DNA of 32,701 bases from SLRI01 sp964528705 (GTDB lineage Bacteria > Pseudomonadota > Alphaproteobacteria > Geminicoccales > Geminicoccaceae): positions 1 to 32,701 of the forward strand of contig CAZGUW010000017.1 in NCBI GenBank assembly GCA_964528705.1. The letters run 5' to 3'. A model generated the notes under the pieces. The model was not told the origin of the DNA. It saw nothing but the letters and a program-made list of their open reading frames with translations, and ran no database searches. The position numbers were made by a program, and so were the translations under genes. Within the stretch, counting starts at the first letter, position 1. Each line of letters begins with the position of its first letter. This document shows, one piece after another, positions 1-8,390 of this stretch.

Positions 1-42
1 AAGGGCGACAGCCAGTCCGCCGACGATTGATCGGGAATGCAT
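1..42 (-). CDS. N-terminus of a probably exported protein (cut by window edge)
   Basis: On the minus strand an ATG at 42-40 follows a strong GGAGG ribosome-binding site with a 5-base spacer. It opens a frame that stays open to the window edge for 14 codons (MHSRSIVGGLAVAL). A short basic start followed by a hydrophobic run looks like the beginning of a signal peptide. The gene lies 60 bases downstream of the DUF1254 gene on the same strand, so the two are probably co-transcribed. DUF1254 genes often occur in tandem, so a second DUF1254 protein is possible, but 14 residues cannot show it. Confidence 0.55.
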   Translation of the reverse strand, partial: MHSRSIVGGLAVAL

Positions 43-102
43 GCGATCCTCCAAATAATTAAGCTGTTGGCAACCGGGCTGTAGCGGCCCGCCCCTCTGG
101 GT

Positions 103-1728
103 CTACTCCACCCTTTCGATCTCGCTCGGTCGCCAGCTCTTGTCGAAGAAGGCCGGCAGCGGGCTGTAGAGGCGGAGGATCGTGAACCAGCCCTTCCCGG
201 GATCCGTCTGGATCCAGTTGCCGCGGGCGACACCTTCGGGCTGCTCCGGCGCGAACCAGACGGTCGTCGAGCCGTCGTCCGCGGCCTCGGCGGCCGGCGT
301 GGGATAGCTCTGGCTGCCGGCGCGCGGGTATTTCTGCGGTGTTGCCAGCATCGAACGGGTCTGGTTGTCGTAAACGGTGAACGACCAGAACGCCGCCGCC
401 GGGATGTCCTTGGGCAATGTCACCTTGTAGGCCTCGGCCCCGTCGAACACGGCACCATTGGCGTCGCGGAAGGCCAGGAGATACTGCGATCCGACCTCGG
501 GGATTCGCATGATCATGGCCGGGCTGTCGAGCGTGTACGAGTAGTAGAAGGCGGCGCGCGAATCGAGCGTGCGCGCACCGGTCGGCGGGAAGGGCTTGAA
601 CATGCCGTCCTTGAATTCCGGCGGCGGCGTCTCGAAGAGGGCACCGCCCTCGAACAGCATGTTTTCCCAGTTCGAGCCCTCGTAATATGCCCATTCGGGA
701 TGTACGTCGGCGAACTGCCAGTTGAGCGCGCGGCCGAAGGCCTGGCCGACGGCGGCGGCGTCCGTCAAAATCTTCTTCATCCGCTCGTCGGGGGCGAAAT
801 CCTTGCCGTGGACGATGCCGATGGCCGCAAGCTGCCCGGCCAGCTCGACGTCGTAGCTGGTCGCCGGCTCGTTCTGGACGTTCTCGTTGATCAACTCGAA
901 GAAGCCGTAGTCACTTGGCGGGATGGTGTTGAAAGCGACGCCGCTGCCCTCGATGAACGTCATCTCCGGAATTTTCGGCTCGCCCGCGAGCCGCACCTCG
1001 CCCTTCAGCGCCTCGGCGATTGGCGTGCCGTAGCTGCCCGGGACATAGGGATAGATCTTGAGGTTCTGCTTGATGTTCTCGACCGCGGGCTTCGGGTCCT
1101 TGCCGTCCTCGATGAAGGCGCGGAGCGCATAGAGCACGTGGTTGGTCCTAGCATGCGCCACGAAGTAGCCGCCCGTGGGCAACGGGCCGTCGTAGTCGGG
1201 TCCGACGATCAGGTACTTGCCGCCGAGCCCCCGGTCGGGCCCCGGCTTGCCGACGTCGATCACCCACTGGAACCACATGTCGTTGACCGCGCCGAGCCCG
1301 CCTGAAGGCTGGTCGATGACCGCCGGCCCCTTGGATAGATCGATCCAGCCGAGGTAGTAGACGGTGTCGGCGTTGGCCGTCAGGAACAGCGAGCTCGCAT
1401 CCATGAGCTCGGAGAAGATGACGATGTCGCCACTCTCGGCGCCGATGCTCTCGAAGCCCTTCTTCAACGCCAGCGCCGAAGCACCACGGAAGCTGTTGTT
1501 GTAGACGTTCAGCGCCCGGGTGAAGTCGATGGTGTCATAGACGGTCTCGGCCGTGGCATCCGTCGGCGCCCCGTTCTCGAACTCCAGCGTGCCGATACGC
1601 GTGTCGACCTCGTCGGGCGCGCTGAGCGAGGCGAGCGTCCCGTCGCTGACCTCGGCACCAGCCGGCAGCGGGAGGGCGGCGAGGCTGCACAAGAGAGCCG
1701 TGCCAAGACTGGCGAGCGCCTGCTTCAT
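103..1728 (-). CDS. Secreted DUF1254/DUF1214 domain protein
   Basis: Predicted exported protein of 541 aa with a clear signal peptide: Lys near the N-terminus, a hydrophobic core, and an Ala-Gly-Ala cleavage site near residue 25. The first half of the mature protein resembles the DUF1254 domain (roughly residues 65-200), and the C-terminal part (about 390-520) resembles DUF1214. This pair forms a known bacterial family of periplasmic or secreted proteins with no established biochemical role. The ATG at 1728 is preceded by AGAGGA at a spacing of 9. A plausible -10 (TATATT) lies upstream. The gene is followed after 60 bases by the start of another probable exported protein. Family assignment is by recognition of overall sequence; function is unknown. 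Confidence 0.85.
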   Translation of the reverse strand: MKQALASLGTALLCSLAALPLPAGAEVSDGTLASLSAPDEVDTRIGTLEFENGAPTDATAETVYDTIDFTRALNVYNNSFRGASALALKKGFESIGAESGDIVIFSELMDASSLFLTANADTVYYLGWIDLSKGPAVIDQPSGGLGAVNDMWFQWVIDVGKPGPDRGLGGKYLIVGPDYDGPLPTGGYFVAHARTNHVLYALRAFIEDGKDPKPAVENIKQNLKIYPYVPGSYGTPIAEALKGEVRLAGEPKIPEMTFIEGSGVAFNTIPPSDYGFFELINENVQNEPATSYDVELAGQLAAIGIVHGKDFAPDERMKKILTDAAAVGQAFGRALNWQFADVHPEWAYYEGSNWENMLFEGGALFETPPPEFKDGMFKPFPPTGARTLDSRAAFYYSYTLDSPAMIMRIPEVGSQYLLAFRDANGAVFDGAEAYKVTLPKDIPAAAFWSFTVYDNQTRSMLATPQKYPRAGSQSYPTPAAEAADDGSTTVWFAPEQPEGVARGNWIQTDPGKGWFTILRLYSPLPAFFDKSWRPSEIERVE

Positions 1729-1772
1729 TGGTCGTCATCCTCTGCTTGCTACGCACGCTGAAGCCGCACCCG

Positions 1773-1778
1773 AATATA
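1773..1778 (-). promoter_or_regulatory. Possible -10 element of the DUF1254 gene
   Basis: TATATT on the minus strand, about 45 bases upstream of the DUF1254 ATG, in the only AT-rich patch of the 114-base gap. No good -35 hexamer at 16-18 bases was found, so this is a weak call. Confidence 0.25.
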
Positions 1779-1842
1779 CCGTGCGACGCGTGCCGATACT
1801 GTCGACGACCGCTTCACAGCACAAGCACGTTACAGCAACATG

Positions 1843-3081
1843 CTAGCGCTGCGCCGGGCAATCCGGACCGGGCGTGCGGGTGCCGCCGGCCGCCAGGACG
1901 CCGACCAGCAGCACCAGCACGGTCGCCTGGTAGACGCCGTTGAAATAGTTCTGGAACAGACACTGCGCCCAGAGATCGGCGGCGATCACGAGGACCAGCG
2001 CCCGCTCCGCGGGGTCGCCCGTCGCCCGCGCCCGCTGCAGGGCGAGGCGGGTGACCTCGCCGAGCAGCAGCAGCACCAGCACCAGTCCCGGCACCCCGGC
2101 CTCGACATAGAAGCGGACGAGCTCGTTGTGCGGCCACTCGAGCAGCTCACCCTCGCCGATGAACGGCCGGCCGGCGGCGAGCGTGGCGCGGATCGTGCCC
2201 ATGCCGAGGCCGAAGGGTGCACCGCCGCTCAGCGCCAGCCAGTGCCCGATCGCCGGCCAGCGCCCGGACGAGTAGTCCGCCCGATCGAGCTCGACCAGCC
2301 GGGTCCAGAGCGTGTCGCCGACCAGCGTCGAGAGCAGGGCGACCCCGCCCAGCGCGGCGAGGCCGAGGGCGAGCGTCCGGGGCCGCGCCAGCGGCCGCCA
2401 GGTGCCGGACCAGACTGCAAGGAACGCCAGGACGATGAGCGTGGCGAGCGCCGTGCGCGTGCCCGTGAGCAGCACCATGCAGGCGGCGGTGACCACCACG
2501 AGGGCGAGCAGCAGCCGCTTCCCCCCTCGCCCGCCGGCGGTGCAGCCGGCCAGCGCCGCGACCGCGATGATCGTGCAGAGGCTCGCATGCAGCACGACCG
2601 AGCCGGTGACGTCGATGCGGACATGCTCGGCGACGTTGCGCAGCGTGGCGGCCGAGGGCACGAAGAGGGCCCCGGCCGCCGTCGCCAGCACGTAGAAGCC
2701 GCCCGCCAGCAGCACCACCCGCACGATGGCGAGGTCGCCGAGGGCGGCCCGGAGGTTCGGTGCCACCAGCAGCGCCAGGATCGGCAGCAGGATCCGGTAG
2801 TCGAGCAGCTCGCCGCTGCTGCCGAGGTTCACGGCCGCGATCAGCCCGAGGAGCCAGAGTGCCACCAGCGGCACCGTCCGCTGGCGCCGGTCGAGAACGG
2901 GCCGCAGCAGCAAGGCACCCAGCGCCAGCGCTGCGAAGAGACCAACGAAGACGACGATGCGCAGGTCGGCGAAGCCGAGGCCGGCGATGGTCGAGGCGGA
3001 AAGCGCCGGCATGACCAGGGTCGCCAGGAAGGCCAGGCGAAGGGCGCCGGCAGCCGCCCCTCCGGACCGGCCAACGCGCAT
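1843..3081 (-). CDS. O-antigen ligase / Wzy-like polysaccharide polymerase membrane protein
   Basis: A 412-aa polytopic membrane protein with about ten hydrophobic segments. The large loop in the second half carries family signatures of the O-antigen ligase (WaaL/Wzy-C) superfamily: a TGTRTAL stretch, then YSSGRW, and a WPHNELVRFYVEAGVPG motif before the last membrane helices. Such proteins transfer or polymerise undecaprenyl-linked glycans on the periplasmic side. Ligase and polymerase cannot be separated from sequence alone. I chose the ATG at 3081 because GGAGG stands 5 bases before it; a TTG at 3105 in frame would add 8 residues but overlaps the likely -10. It diverges from the nucleotidyltransferase/Alg14/Alg13-like genes, which supports a role in surface polysaccharide synthesis. 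Confidence 0.82.
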   Translation of the reverse strand: MRVGRSGGAAAGALRLAFLATLVMPALSASTIAGLGFADLRIVVFVGLFAALALGALLLRPVLDRRQRTVPLVALWLLGLIAAVNLGSSGELLDYRILLPILALLVAPNLRAALGDLAIVRVVLLAGGFYVLATAAGALFVPSAATLRNVAEHVRIDVTGSVVLHASLCTIIAVAALAGCTAGGRGGKRLLLALVVVTAACMVLLTGTRTALATLIVLAFLAVWSGTWRPLARPRTLALGLAALGGVALLSTLVGDTLWTRLVELDRADYSSGRWPAIGHWLALSGGAPFGLGMGTIRATLAAGRPFIGEGELLEWPHNELVRFYVEAGVPGLVLVLLLLGEVTRLALQRARATGDPAERALVLVIAADLWAQCLFQNYFNGVYQATVLVLLVGVLAAGGTRTPGPDCPAQR

Positions 3082-3104
3082 CTTGTCCTCCACGAGAGAT
3101 TTCA

Positions 3105-3110
3105 ATTATA
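3105..3110 (-). promoter_or_regulatory. Consensus -10 (TATAAT) of the O-antigen ligase gene
   Basis: A perfect TATAAT on the minus strand within an AT-rich island. It would place the transcript start near 3098, just upstream of the GGAGG and the ATG at 3081, giving a very short leader. The -35 region (about 3128-3133) is poor, so activator dependence is possible. Confidence 0.5.
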
Positions 3111-3154
3111 AGTTGATGTTCTAGCGACTCAGCCACGATCGATGCAACCTGCCG

Positions 3155-3841
3155 ATGCAACCCAAAGCCAAGACTTTCCGCTTCCGCGCAAGCTCGGCCG
3201 AGCCCTGGTTCGCCACGCACAACTGCTTCGTGATCCTGGCGGTCAACTGGCTGGCCCAGGGCATGCGCGGCATGGACCCCAAGGAGCTGAGCTTCCGCCT
3301 GCTGCTGCTCGTCGGTCTCGCCGCCGCGATCACCGCCTCGCTGCTCGCCGGCCCGGCTGCCGGGGCACCGCCCGGGGCGGTGCTCGGCCTCGCCCTCGGC
3401 CTGGCCCATTCGGTCAACTTCACGTTGAACGGGCAGCTCTGGGTCTGCCTGCGCTACTGCCCGGCCTATCGCCGGGACCCGGTCGTGCTCGCGACCCGCA
3501 CCCGGACCCTGATCCGGCGCGTGCGCCGCAGCACCTGGCTGCAGGAGGCGGTGCTGATCGGCTCGGCGGCGCGCCTGCGCTCGCTGCCCGGCGCGCGCTC
3601 GGATGTCGATCTCAGGCTGATCTTCCCGCCCGGCTGGATCGGCTGGCTGCGCACCAATCTCCTGCTCCTGGAGCTGCGCGCCTGGGCCTTCTGCGTCGGC
3701 CTGCCGCTCGACCTCTACGCCTATGACCATCCGGCACAGCTGCGCCGCTTCGAGCAGACCGAGCCGCTGGCCCTCGTCCTCGACCGGCAGGCGCGCCTAT
3801 GCCGCGGCTTCGCCAATCGAGAGCTGGTCCGGGTGCCGTGA
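3155..3841 (+). CDS. Membrane-anchored nucleotidyltransferase-fold protein in polysaccharide locus
   Basis: A 228-aa protein not matched to a named gene. Residues about 23-100 contain two to three hydrophobic stretches (near 24-34, 47-66 and 74-84), and a motif with HSVNFTLNGQLW follows. The C-terminal half carries the DNA-polymerase-beta-type nucleotidyltransferase signature: Gly136-Ser137, twelve residues, Asp150-Val-Asp152, then a third candidate acidic residue, Asp186, in LDLYAYD. All three metal-binding acids therefore seem present. It is translationally coupled (GTGA overlap) to an Alg14-like gene and then an Alg13-like gene. This suggests a role in glycan or lipid-linked sugar modification at the inner face of the membrane, but substrate and reaction are unknown. 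No good Shine-Dalgarno precedes the ATG. A 9-bp direct repeat (3141-3149 and 3154-3162) straddles the start. Confidence 0.75.
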   Translation: MQPKAKTFRFRASSAEPWFATHNCFVILAVNWLAQGMRGMDPKELSFRLLLLVGLAAAITASLLAGPAAGAPPGAVLGLALGLAHSVNFTLNGQLWVCLRYCPAYRRDPVVLATRTRTLIRRVRRSTWLQEAVLIGSAARLRSLPGARSDVDLRLIFPPGWIGWLRTNLLLLELRAWAFCVGLPLDLYAYDHPAQLRRFEQTEPLALVLDRQARLCRGFANRELVRVP

Positions 3842-4326
3842 GCGAGCCGCCGGCCGAGCCGCTCCATGTGGAGCCGCGCCGCATCTGCCTCGCCTACTCG
3901 CCGGGCGGCCACAAGGCGGAGCTCGACCGCGCCCTCGCCGGTATCCGCCTGCTCGACGCCTGCCACGTCACTTTCGACGACGGCCGCCCGCCGCCGCCCC
4001 TCGAGCCGGGCCACCGCCGCCATTTCGTCTGCCACCCGCGCCGCTCGCCCGGCCGCACGCTTCTGAATGCCTGGCAGAGCCTCGCCATTCTCTGCCGGGA
4101 GCGGCCGGCCCTGGTCATCTCGACCGGCGCCGACGTCGCCGTGCCGCTCCTGCTGCTGGCCAAATGCATCGGCGCCCGGGTGATCTTCATCGAGACCGCC
4201 GGCAGCAGCGAGCCCACCCTCGCCGGGCGCCTCGTCTACCCCTTCGCCGATCTCTTCATCGTGCAGTGGCCGGACCGCCGGCACCACTTCCCCAAGGCCG
4301 TCCTGGCCGAGGGCCTGCTCCTTTGA
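3838..4326 (+). CDS. Alg14/PssD-like glycosyltransferase membrane subunit
   Basis: A 162-aa protein resembling the Alg14/PssD/CpsF family, the membrane-recruiting and acceptor-side half of a split GT28-type glycosyltransferase. The N-terminal strand ends in AYSPGGHKAEL, which matches the family's glycine-rich GGH loop. A central ISTGADVAVPLLLLAKCIG segment and the IFIETAGSSEPT motif also fit. The start is the GTG at 3838, which overlaps the TGA of the upstream gene (GTGA). An ATG at 3799 in the same frame lies well inside the upstream gene and is less likely. The stop overlaps the TTG start of the Alg13-like partner (TTGA). Tight coupling fits equimolar production of a two-subunit enzyme. The donor and acceptor sugars are unknown. 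Confidence 0.8.
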   Translation: MSEPPAEPLHVEPRRICLAYSPGGHKAELDRALAGIRLLDACHVTFDDGRPPPPLEPGHRRHFVCHPRRSPGRTLLNAWQSLAILCRERPALVISTGADVAVPLLLLAKCIGARVIFIETAGSSEPTLAGRLVYPFADLFIVQWPDRRHHFPKAVLAEGLLL

Positions 4327-4841
4327 TCTTCGTCGGCGTCGGCACCTTCGCGCATGGCTTCGACGATCTGGTCGCCGGCGCCGACCGTGCCGCGGCGGCC
4401 CTCGGCATCCATGGCTTCGCCCAGATCGGCCATTCGCGGGTGGTGCCCCGCCACCTGGCCCATGTGCGCTTCCTGGCACCGGACGAGCTCATTGCCCGGC
4501 TCCGCCGGAGCGAGGTCGCCGTCTGCCATGCCGGAATGGGCCTGATCGGCGACGCGCTCCGCGCCCGCTGCCGCATCGTCCTCGTGCCGCGCCAGGGCAC
4601 CATCAGCCGGCGCCATCCCGCCAACGACCAGCGCCGTTTCGCCGAACGCCTCGCGACACTCCTGCCGCTACGGGTCTGCAACGATCCGGCCGGGCTCGCG
4701 GACGCCATCCGGAGAGCGATCGATGACCCGGGGCCGCCGCCCGCGGCACCGCCCTCGACCGTGCCGACGATCCTTCGGGACTTCCTGCGCGCCGGCGGCC
4801 CGGCGCCGCCCCCTCAGTCGCGCCCGGCCTCGTCGTCGTAG
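4323..4841 (+). CDS. Alg13/PssE-like glycosyltransferase catalytic subunit
   Basis: A 172-aa protein resembling the C-terminal nucleotide-sugar-binding half of GT28 enzymes (Alg13/PssE). It begins IFVGVGTFAHGFDDL and contains CHAGMGLIGDALRARCRIVLVPR followed by HPANDQRRFAERL. This corresponds to the donor-binding HxGxG and PR...H..ND/HQ signatures of the family. The start is taken as TTG 4323, which overlaps the TGA of the Alg14-like gene; the same frame is open far upstream, but that part reads over other genes. The C-terminus is Pro/Ala/Ser-rich. With its upstream neighbour it should form one membrane-associated glycosyltransferase that adds an early sugar to a lipid-linked oligosaccharide. 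Its last 28 bases overlap the end of the convergent small membrane gene. Confidence 0.8.
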   Translation: MIFVGVGTFAHGFDDLVAGADRAAAALGIHGFAQIGHSRVVPRHLAHVRFLAPDELIARLRRSEVAVCHAGMGLIGDALRARCRIVLVPRQGTISRRHPANDQRRFAERLATLLPLRVCNDPAGLADAIRRAIDDPGPPPAAPPSTVPTILRDFLRAGGPAPPPQSRPASSS

Positions 4842-5041
4842 CCGCGCCGGTGGCTGAAATAGACGAGGCTCATCAGGCCGACCCCGAGCAGCAGGGTGAC
4901 CCCGACACCCGCCGCGAGCGCCACCATGCCGTGAAAGCCGATTTGGGTCTCGCTCAGGTCGTGCCAGGTGTCGTAAGCCAGCCAGCTGGCGAAGCCGAGC
5001 AGGCCGAGGAGCACGACGATGACGAGAATGGTGCCGCGCAA
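4814..5041 (-). CDS. Small conserved two-TM membrane protein
   Basis: A 75-aa protein with two strongly hydrophobic helices (residues about 3-22 and 37-60), a short polar loop with a conserved-looking YDTWHDLSETQIGFHG stretch, and a basic-acidic tail HRRGYDDEAGRD. I chose the TTG at 5041 because GGAG stands 9 bases upstream. An ATG at 5104 would add a 21-residue polar leader and overlap the divergent methyltransferase. It resembles small membrane proteins of unknown function common in alphaproteobacteria, by recognition only. Its 3' end overlaps the Alg13-like gene on the other strand by 28 bases, and its start lies 29 bases from the methyltransferase ATG. Confidence 0.65.
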   Translation of the reverse strand: MRGTILVIVVLLGLLGFASWLAYDTWHDLSETQIGFHGMVALAAGVGVTLLLGVGLMSLVYFSHRRGYDDEAGRD

Positions 5042-5070
5042 GGTGCGGGTCTCCGGGGTCGAGGCCAGAA

Positions 5071-5808
5071 ATGTGCGCCGAGCATAGCAGGATGGCCGGC
5101 ACATCCCAAGCGAAGGACCGCCGGGGGACGAAGGAGATCATCCGCGAGATGCTCCGCCCCGCAGGCCGCCGGATCCTCGACATCGGCAGCGGCAATGGTG
5201 CTCTCGTCGCCTGGCTCCGCCGCGAGGGCGCCCGGGCCATCGGCATCGAGCCGAACGTCCCGCTGCTGCGCTCCGCCTTCGCTCGTGCCTCCGCCGGCTC
5301 GGAGGAGAACCGGAACGACCGGTGGATCGCCGCCCGCGCCGAAGCGCTCCCGCTCGCCGATGGCGGCGTGGATGCGGCCCTCTTCTTCAACAGCCTGCAC
5401 CATGTCGAGCCGGCGGCGGCCCTCGTCGAGGCGGCGCGCGTCCTCCGCCCGGGCGGCGACCTCCTGGTCATCGAGCCCCTGGCCCAGGGCGGCTATTTCG
5501 AGCTCCTGAGGCCGCTCGACGACGAGACCGCGGTGCGTGCGGCCGCACTTGCCGCCATCGCGGCCGTCTCCTCCGACCTGCTCGTGCCGGCCCGGAGGAT
5601 CGAGTACCCGACGGCGCTCGCCTTCGCGGATGTTGCCGCCGTCGTCGCCGCCTTCACCCGCGCGGATCCCGGTCGTGCGCCTGCCGCTACCCGGGCGCTG
5701 CCGACGATCACCGAGCGCTTCGAGAGGCTCGGCCGGCCGCAGCCGGACGGCAGCCGGCGCTTCGACCAGCCCATGCTGGCCATGCTGCTCCGCCGAACTC
5801 CCGCATAA
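5071..5808 (+). CDS. Class I SAM-dependent methyltransferase
   Basis: A 245-aa Rossmann-fold methyltransferase. Motif I is ILDIGSGNGAL (about residues 35-45), with the acidic end of strand 2 in IGIEPN. Motif IV is in DAALFFNSLHHV, and the post-motif is RPGGDLLVIEPL. This fits the UbiE/Methyltransf_11 type that acts on small molecules or lipids. The substrate cannot be read from sequence; the location between glycosyltransferase genes makes a sugar or lipid-linked acceptor possible but unproven. The ATG at 5071 has GAGG 6 bases upstream; a second ATG at 5092 is an alternative. It is followed by an AT-rich regulatory region before the sugar phosphotransferase. Confidence 0.85.
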   Translation: MCAEHSRMAGTSQAKDRRGTKEIIREMLRPAGRRILDIGSGNGALVAWLRREGARAIGIEPNVPLLRSAFARASAGSEENRNDRWIAARAEALPLADGGVDAALFFNSLHHVEPAAALVEAARVLRPGGDLLVIEPLAQGGYFELLRPLDDETAVRAAALAAIAAVSSDLLVPARRIEYPTALAFADVAAVVAAFTRADPGRAPAATRALPTITERFERLGRPQPDGSRRFDQPMLAMLLRRTPA

Positions 5809-5819
5809 CGGGAAATTAT

Positions 5820-5848
5820 TAGACATTAATCTACCCTTAGGTGATAAA
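5820..5848 (+). promoter_or_regulatory. Sigma-70-like promoter of the sugar phosphotransferase gene
   Basis: TAGACA (5820-5825, 5 of 6 to TTGACA), a 17-base spacer, and GATAAA (5843-5848, 4 of 6 to TATAAT), in the most AT-rich stretch of this part of the window. It predicts transcription from about 5855 and a leader of about 110 nt before GTG 5965. Confidence 0.42.
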
Positions 5849-5879
5849 CCAAGGGGTGACAGCTTAACGCCCCATTAAG
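5834..5879 (+). promoter_or_regulatory. Two dyad symmetries over the -10 and early leader (possible operators or terminator)
   Basis: The first dyad pairs 5834-5838 (CCCTT) with 5851-5855 (AAGGG), and after a one-base bulge GG 5840-5841 with CC 5849-5850. Its loop 5842-5848 includes the candidate -10. The second dyad is CTTAA 5863-5867 and TTAAG 5875-5879, spaced by 7. They could be repressor sites, or the first could act as a terminator for the methyltransferase. Neither is proven. Confidence 0.3.
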
Positions 5880-5964
5880 GATTGCGTGGCAAGAAGGGCG
5901 TCAGGGGCCATCGACGGCGGGCCCGACCTGACGGCAGTCGGCCGGATAGAAGCGGCAGAAGCTC

Positions 5965-7419
<1,455 letters not shown>

Positions 7420-7471
7420 CGAGCACGACCGGGACGCGCCGTCCCGCCGAGCCCGGGAAGCGTCGCCCTTC

Positions 7472-7975
7472 GTGAATGCCACGCCTGAAGCCTTCGTCGC
7501 CGCCATGCGCCTCCTGCCGGCCGGCGTCACCATCGTCACCAGCGGCCCGCCCGGCCGGCGCAACGGCTTCACCGCCACCGCGGTCTGCTCGGTCGCGGCC
7601 GAACCGCCGCATCTCCTCGTCTGCGCCAATCGCGGCATGGAGACCCACGCCACCATCCTCGAGACCGGCCATTTCGCCGTGAACGTGCTGGCCCATGGCC
7701 AGGAGGCGCTGGCCGACCGCTTCGGCGGACGCCTCGGCATCGAGGGCGAGGCGCGGTTCCAGGCCGCCGAGTGGCTCACCCTCGAGAGCGGTGCCCCGAT
7801 ACTAGCCAACGCCTGCGCCGCCTTCGACTGCCGGGTCACCCAGCGCCTCACCGTCGCCACGCACGACGTCATCATCGGCCGCGTGCTGGCGGCGACCGAT
7901 CACGAGGCCGCAGCGCCCCTCGCCTATCTCGATCGCGACTACGCTTTCTGCGTGCCGGCCGGCGGGCGGTACTGA
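7472..7975 (+). CDS. Flavin reductase-like FMN-binding protein
   Basis: A 167-aa protein of the flavin reductase-like (HpaC/NtaB) split-barrel family. These enzymes reduce FMN or FAD with NAD(P)H and hand the flavin to a monooxygenase, or act as flavin-dependent oxidoreductases. The family start RLLPAGVTIVTSG, then GFTATAVCSVAAEPPHLLVCANR (flavin phosphate binding) and GHFAVNVLAHGQEALADRFGG are all recognisable. The start is GTG 7472, preceded by GGGAAG at a long spacing. It lies 52 bases after the sugar phosphotransferase and may be read from the same transcript. It is convergent with DUF2155, 16 bases apart. No partner monooxygenase gene is nearby, so the physiological electron acceptor is unknown. 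Confidence 0.88.
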   Translation: MNATPEAFVAAMRLLPAGVTIVTSGPPGRRNGFTATAVCSVAAEPPHLLVCANRGMETHATILETGHFAVNVLAHGQEALADRFGGRLGIEGEARFQAAEWLTLESGAPILANACAAFDCRVTQRLTVATHDVIIGRVLAATDHEAAAPLAYLDRDYAFCVPAGGRY

Positions 7976-7991
7976 CGGCGGCGGGGAAGCC

Positions 7992-8390
7992 TCAGGGTGC
8001 CGGGTCGTCGGTGACGAGCGGGGCCGCGCAGTCGATCACCCAGACGTCGTAGACCGGATGCTCGAGGGCGGAGATGCCCGGGGTCGACGCGAACATCCAG
8101 CCGGTGAAGACCGCCTCGGGCCCGTCGCCGGCCTCGACCTCGTCGATCTCGAGGAAGGCCGCACTCTCCGGCGGCTCGGTCGGCGGCGTCTCGAGGCAGG
8201 CGCGGGCCCGGATGGCGAGGCTGCCGAAGCGGATCTCCTCGCCGATCCCAAGCTCCAGCACGCTGACCCGTGCCGTCACCTTGTCGAGGCCCTGCAGCAC
8301 CGCCACGCCGTGCTCGAGCGTGGGCTCGGCGGCAGCCGTGCCGGCCCCTACCAGGAGCAGGGCGGCAGCGAGACCGAGCCCGTGCCTCAT
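7992..8390 (-). CDS. DUF2155 exported protein
   Basis: A 132-aa exported protein with a signal peptide (MRHGLGLAAALLLVGAGTAAA). The mature part matches the alphaproteobacterial DUF2155 family: LQGLDKVTARV near its start, RFGSLAIRARACLETPP, FTGWMFASTPGISALEHPVYDVWVIDC near its end. Two cysteines (in RAC and IDC) could form a disulfide in the periplasm. Function is unknown, though its product ends in a region often described as related to cell-envelope proteins. The start overlaps the stop of mlaD by ATGA (8387-8390), so it is translationally coupled to the MCE-domain protein. That suggests an envelope or lipid-transport role by context only. Confidence 0.82.
   Translation of the reverse strand: MRHGLGLAAALLLVGAGTAAAEPTLEHGVAVLQGLDKVTARVSVLELGIGEEIRFGSLAIRARACLETPPTEPPESAAFLEIDEVEAGDGPEAVFTGWMFASTPGISALEHPVYDVWVIDCAAPLVTDDPAP

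Noticed and set aside
3141..3162. 9-bp direct repeat around the start of the nucleotidyltransferase gene, considered as an insertion target duplication
   Set aside because: The copies are only 4 bases apart with nothing inserted between them; chance or a small slippage is enough.
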